Source: Haematococcus lacustris
Taxonomy: Eukaryota > Chlorophyta > Chlorophyceae > Chlamydomonadales > Haematococcaceae
Assembly (NCBI GenBank): GCA_030144725.1
Contig: JASKMD010000029.1
Coordinates: forward strand, 4,579,559-4,643,558
Direction: 5' to 3'
Length of the DNA: 64,000 nt
Made by a program: the position numbers and the translations under genes. The notes under the pieces were generated by a model. The model was not told the DNA's origin. It searched no databases and worked only from the letters and a program-made list of their open reading frames with translations. Of the stretch, positions 63,594 through 64,000 are shown in pieces. Each line of letters begins with the position of its first letter. The stretch's first letter is position 1.

Positions 63594-64000
63594 CACTCAC
63601 GATAAATAAGGCCGACGCGGGGGCCTTTTTTGCGTCGGAAGGACATTCTGCTCCGATAGGATGATAGAACGTTGAGTTTAAGGGGGACCTCGCTCTTGAA
63701 TGAAGTCCTAACTCGCAGCGGTTGCGGAGATACAACGATCCGCGCGCGAGGTACCCCCCCCTTTTTGGGAATCTGTACAGATGCCCGTCTAATGGGCCTG
63801 CCATCTGTACAGATGCTTGCCGATGGCCCCATGGATATGCGGCATCTGTACAGATGCCGTCTTCTTATCTGTACAGATGCAAATTGTTGTTATCTGTACA
63901 GATTCCAGTTAGCTGTCTGTTCAGATACGTGCATCTGTACAGATAAACCTCTAGTAATCTGTACAGATAGAACATAGGCTGTATCTGTACAGATACTTAA
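63594..64000 (+). mobile_element. Element D: CACTC-type transposon, left end only
   Basis: The left end CACTCACGATAAATAAGG and ~170-bp end block match A and C closely, with AA as the presumptive target dinucleotide (63592-63593). It continues beyond the window. Confidence 0.88.
63776..64000. repeat. ATCTGTACAGAT palindrome array (left array of D)
   Basis: Perfect 12-bp palindromes ATCTGTACAGAT spaced 15-25 bp; differs from the A/C palindrome in the central dinucleotide. Confidence 0.93.

Larger units (their letters stand above)
12991..64000 (-). mobile_element. Element H: giant autonomous-type CACTC transposon, right end beyond window
   Basis: The left end CACACAGGCAAATTAG is identical to that of G, with shared sequence for about 200 bp and a short CTACAGTACTGTAG array at 13130-13200. 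The target dinucleotide is CG (12989-12990; empty-site paralog at 484-485). Rightward lies the tnp2-like transposase gene (3' end at 13480), with a CTACAGTACTGTAG array in one intron, and then a divergent plus-strand gene at 59402. Nested elements C, A, E, B, F and possibly D, plus two MITEs, account for most of its 51 kb visible length. No right terminus was found, so the extent is inferred. Confidence 0.7.

Overview
This window looks like nuclear DNA of a GC-rich unicellular eukaryote, most likely a green alga of the Chlamydomonadales type (moderate confidence). The reasons are short GT-AG introns with GTGAGT/GTAAGT donors, chlorophyte-like transposon proteins, GC-rich coding sequence, and very large simple-sequence arrays. 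No ordinary housekeeping gene is recognisable; nearly all 64 kb is explained by mobile elements nested inside one another. LAYOUT. The oldest layer is a decayed LINE on the minus strand (1-6439, resuming at 12387-12990). It is arranged as a head-to-tail tandem, since positions 2-117 recur 6322 bp later. The second LINE unit is split by element G (6440-12386), a 232-bp foldback MITE (12536-12767) and element H (12991 to beyond the right edge). H carries the exons, in order along the minus strand, of a tnp2-like (CACTA-type) transposase from about 58.9 kb down to 13.48 kb. It also carries a second multi-exon gene on the plus strand (59.4-60.6 kb) and possibly a third gene on the minus strand (62.2-63.6 kb). 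The H gene is itself cut by elements C (17163-26378), A (26777-30612), E (31788-53052) and B (53374-57481), by F (from 60637) and D (from 63594), and by two MITEs. C contains a complete hAT transposon (17824-20933) and two small foldback elements. E contains a retroposon (32432-33034), another MITE, an 8.3-kb Ty3/gypsy chromovirus (39553-47831) and a hAT-like non-autonomous element (48299-49430). UNIFYING OBSERVATION. A, B, C, D, E, F, G, H and the four related MITEs all end in a near-identical pentamer, 5'-CACTC (CACAC at the left ends of G and H). Wherever both ends are visible they are flanked by 2-bp target duplications (3 bp for E). Just inside the ends of each large element lies a long array of a short palindrome. 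The palindrome differs between families but is the same at both ends of any one element: CTACAGTACTGTAG in G/H, ATCTGTGCAGAT in A/C, ATCTGTACAGAT in D, TTGCTGCGCAGCAA in B, AACCAGTACTGGTT in E/F. Removing C, B or the MITE at 14124 with one copy of the duplication restores one open transposase reading frame across each junction, and paralogous empty sites for G and the 12536 MITE are present at the left edge of the window. The large elements also share an internal plan of pentanucleotide arrays, (CCCAG)n and (GGTGT)n, short tandem repeats, and repeated micro-exon/intron-like units with polypyrimidine tracts. HOW IT FITS TOGETHER. H (or a relative) plausibly supplies the tnp2-like transposase acting on CACTC ends, and the palindrome arrays are the best candidates for subterminal transposase-binding sites. 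The non-autonomous elements and MITEs would be parasites of that machinery. The chromovirus, hAT and LINE are independent systems.
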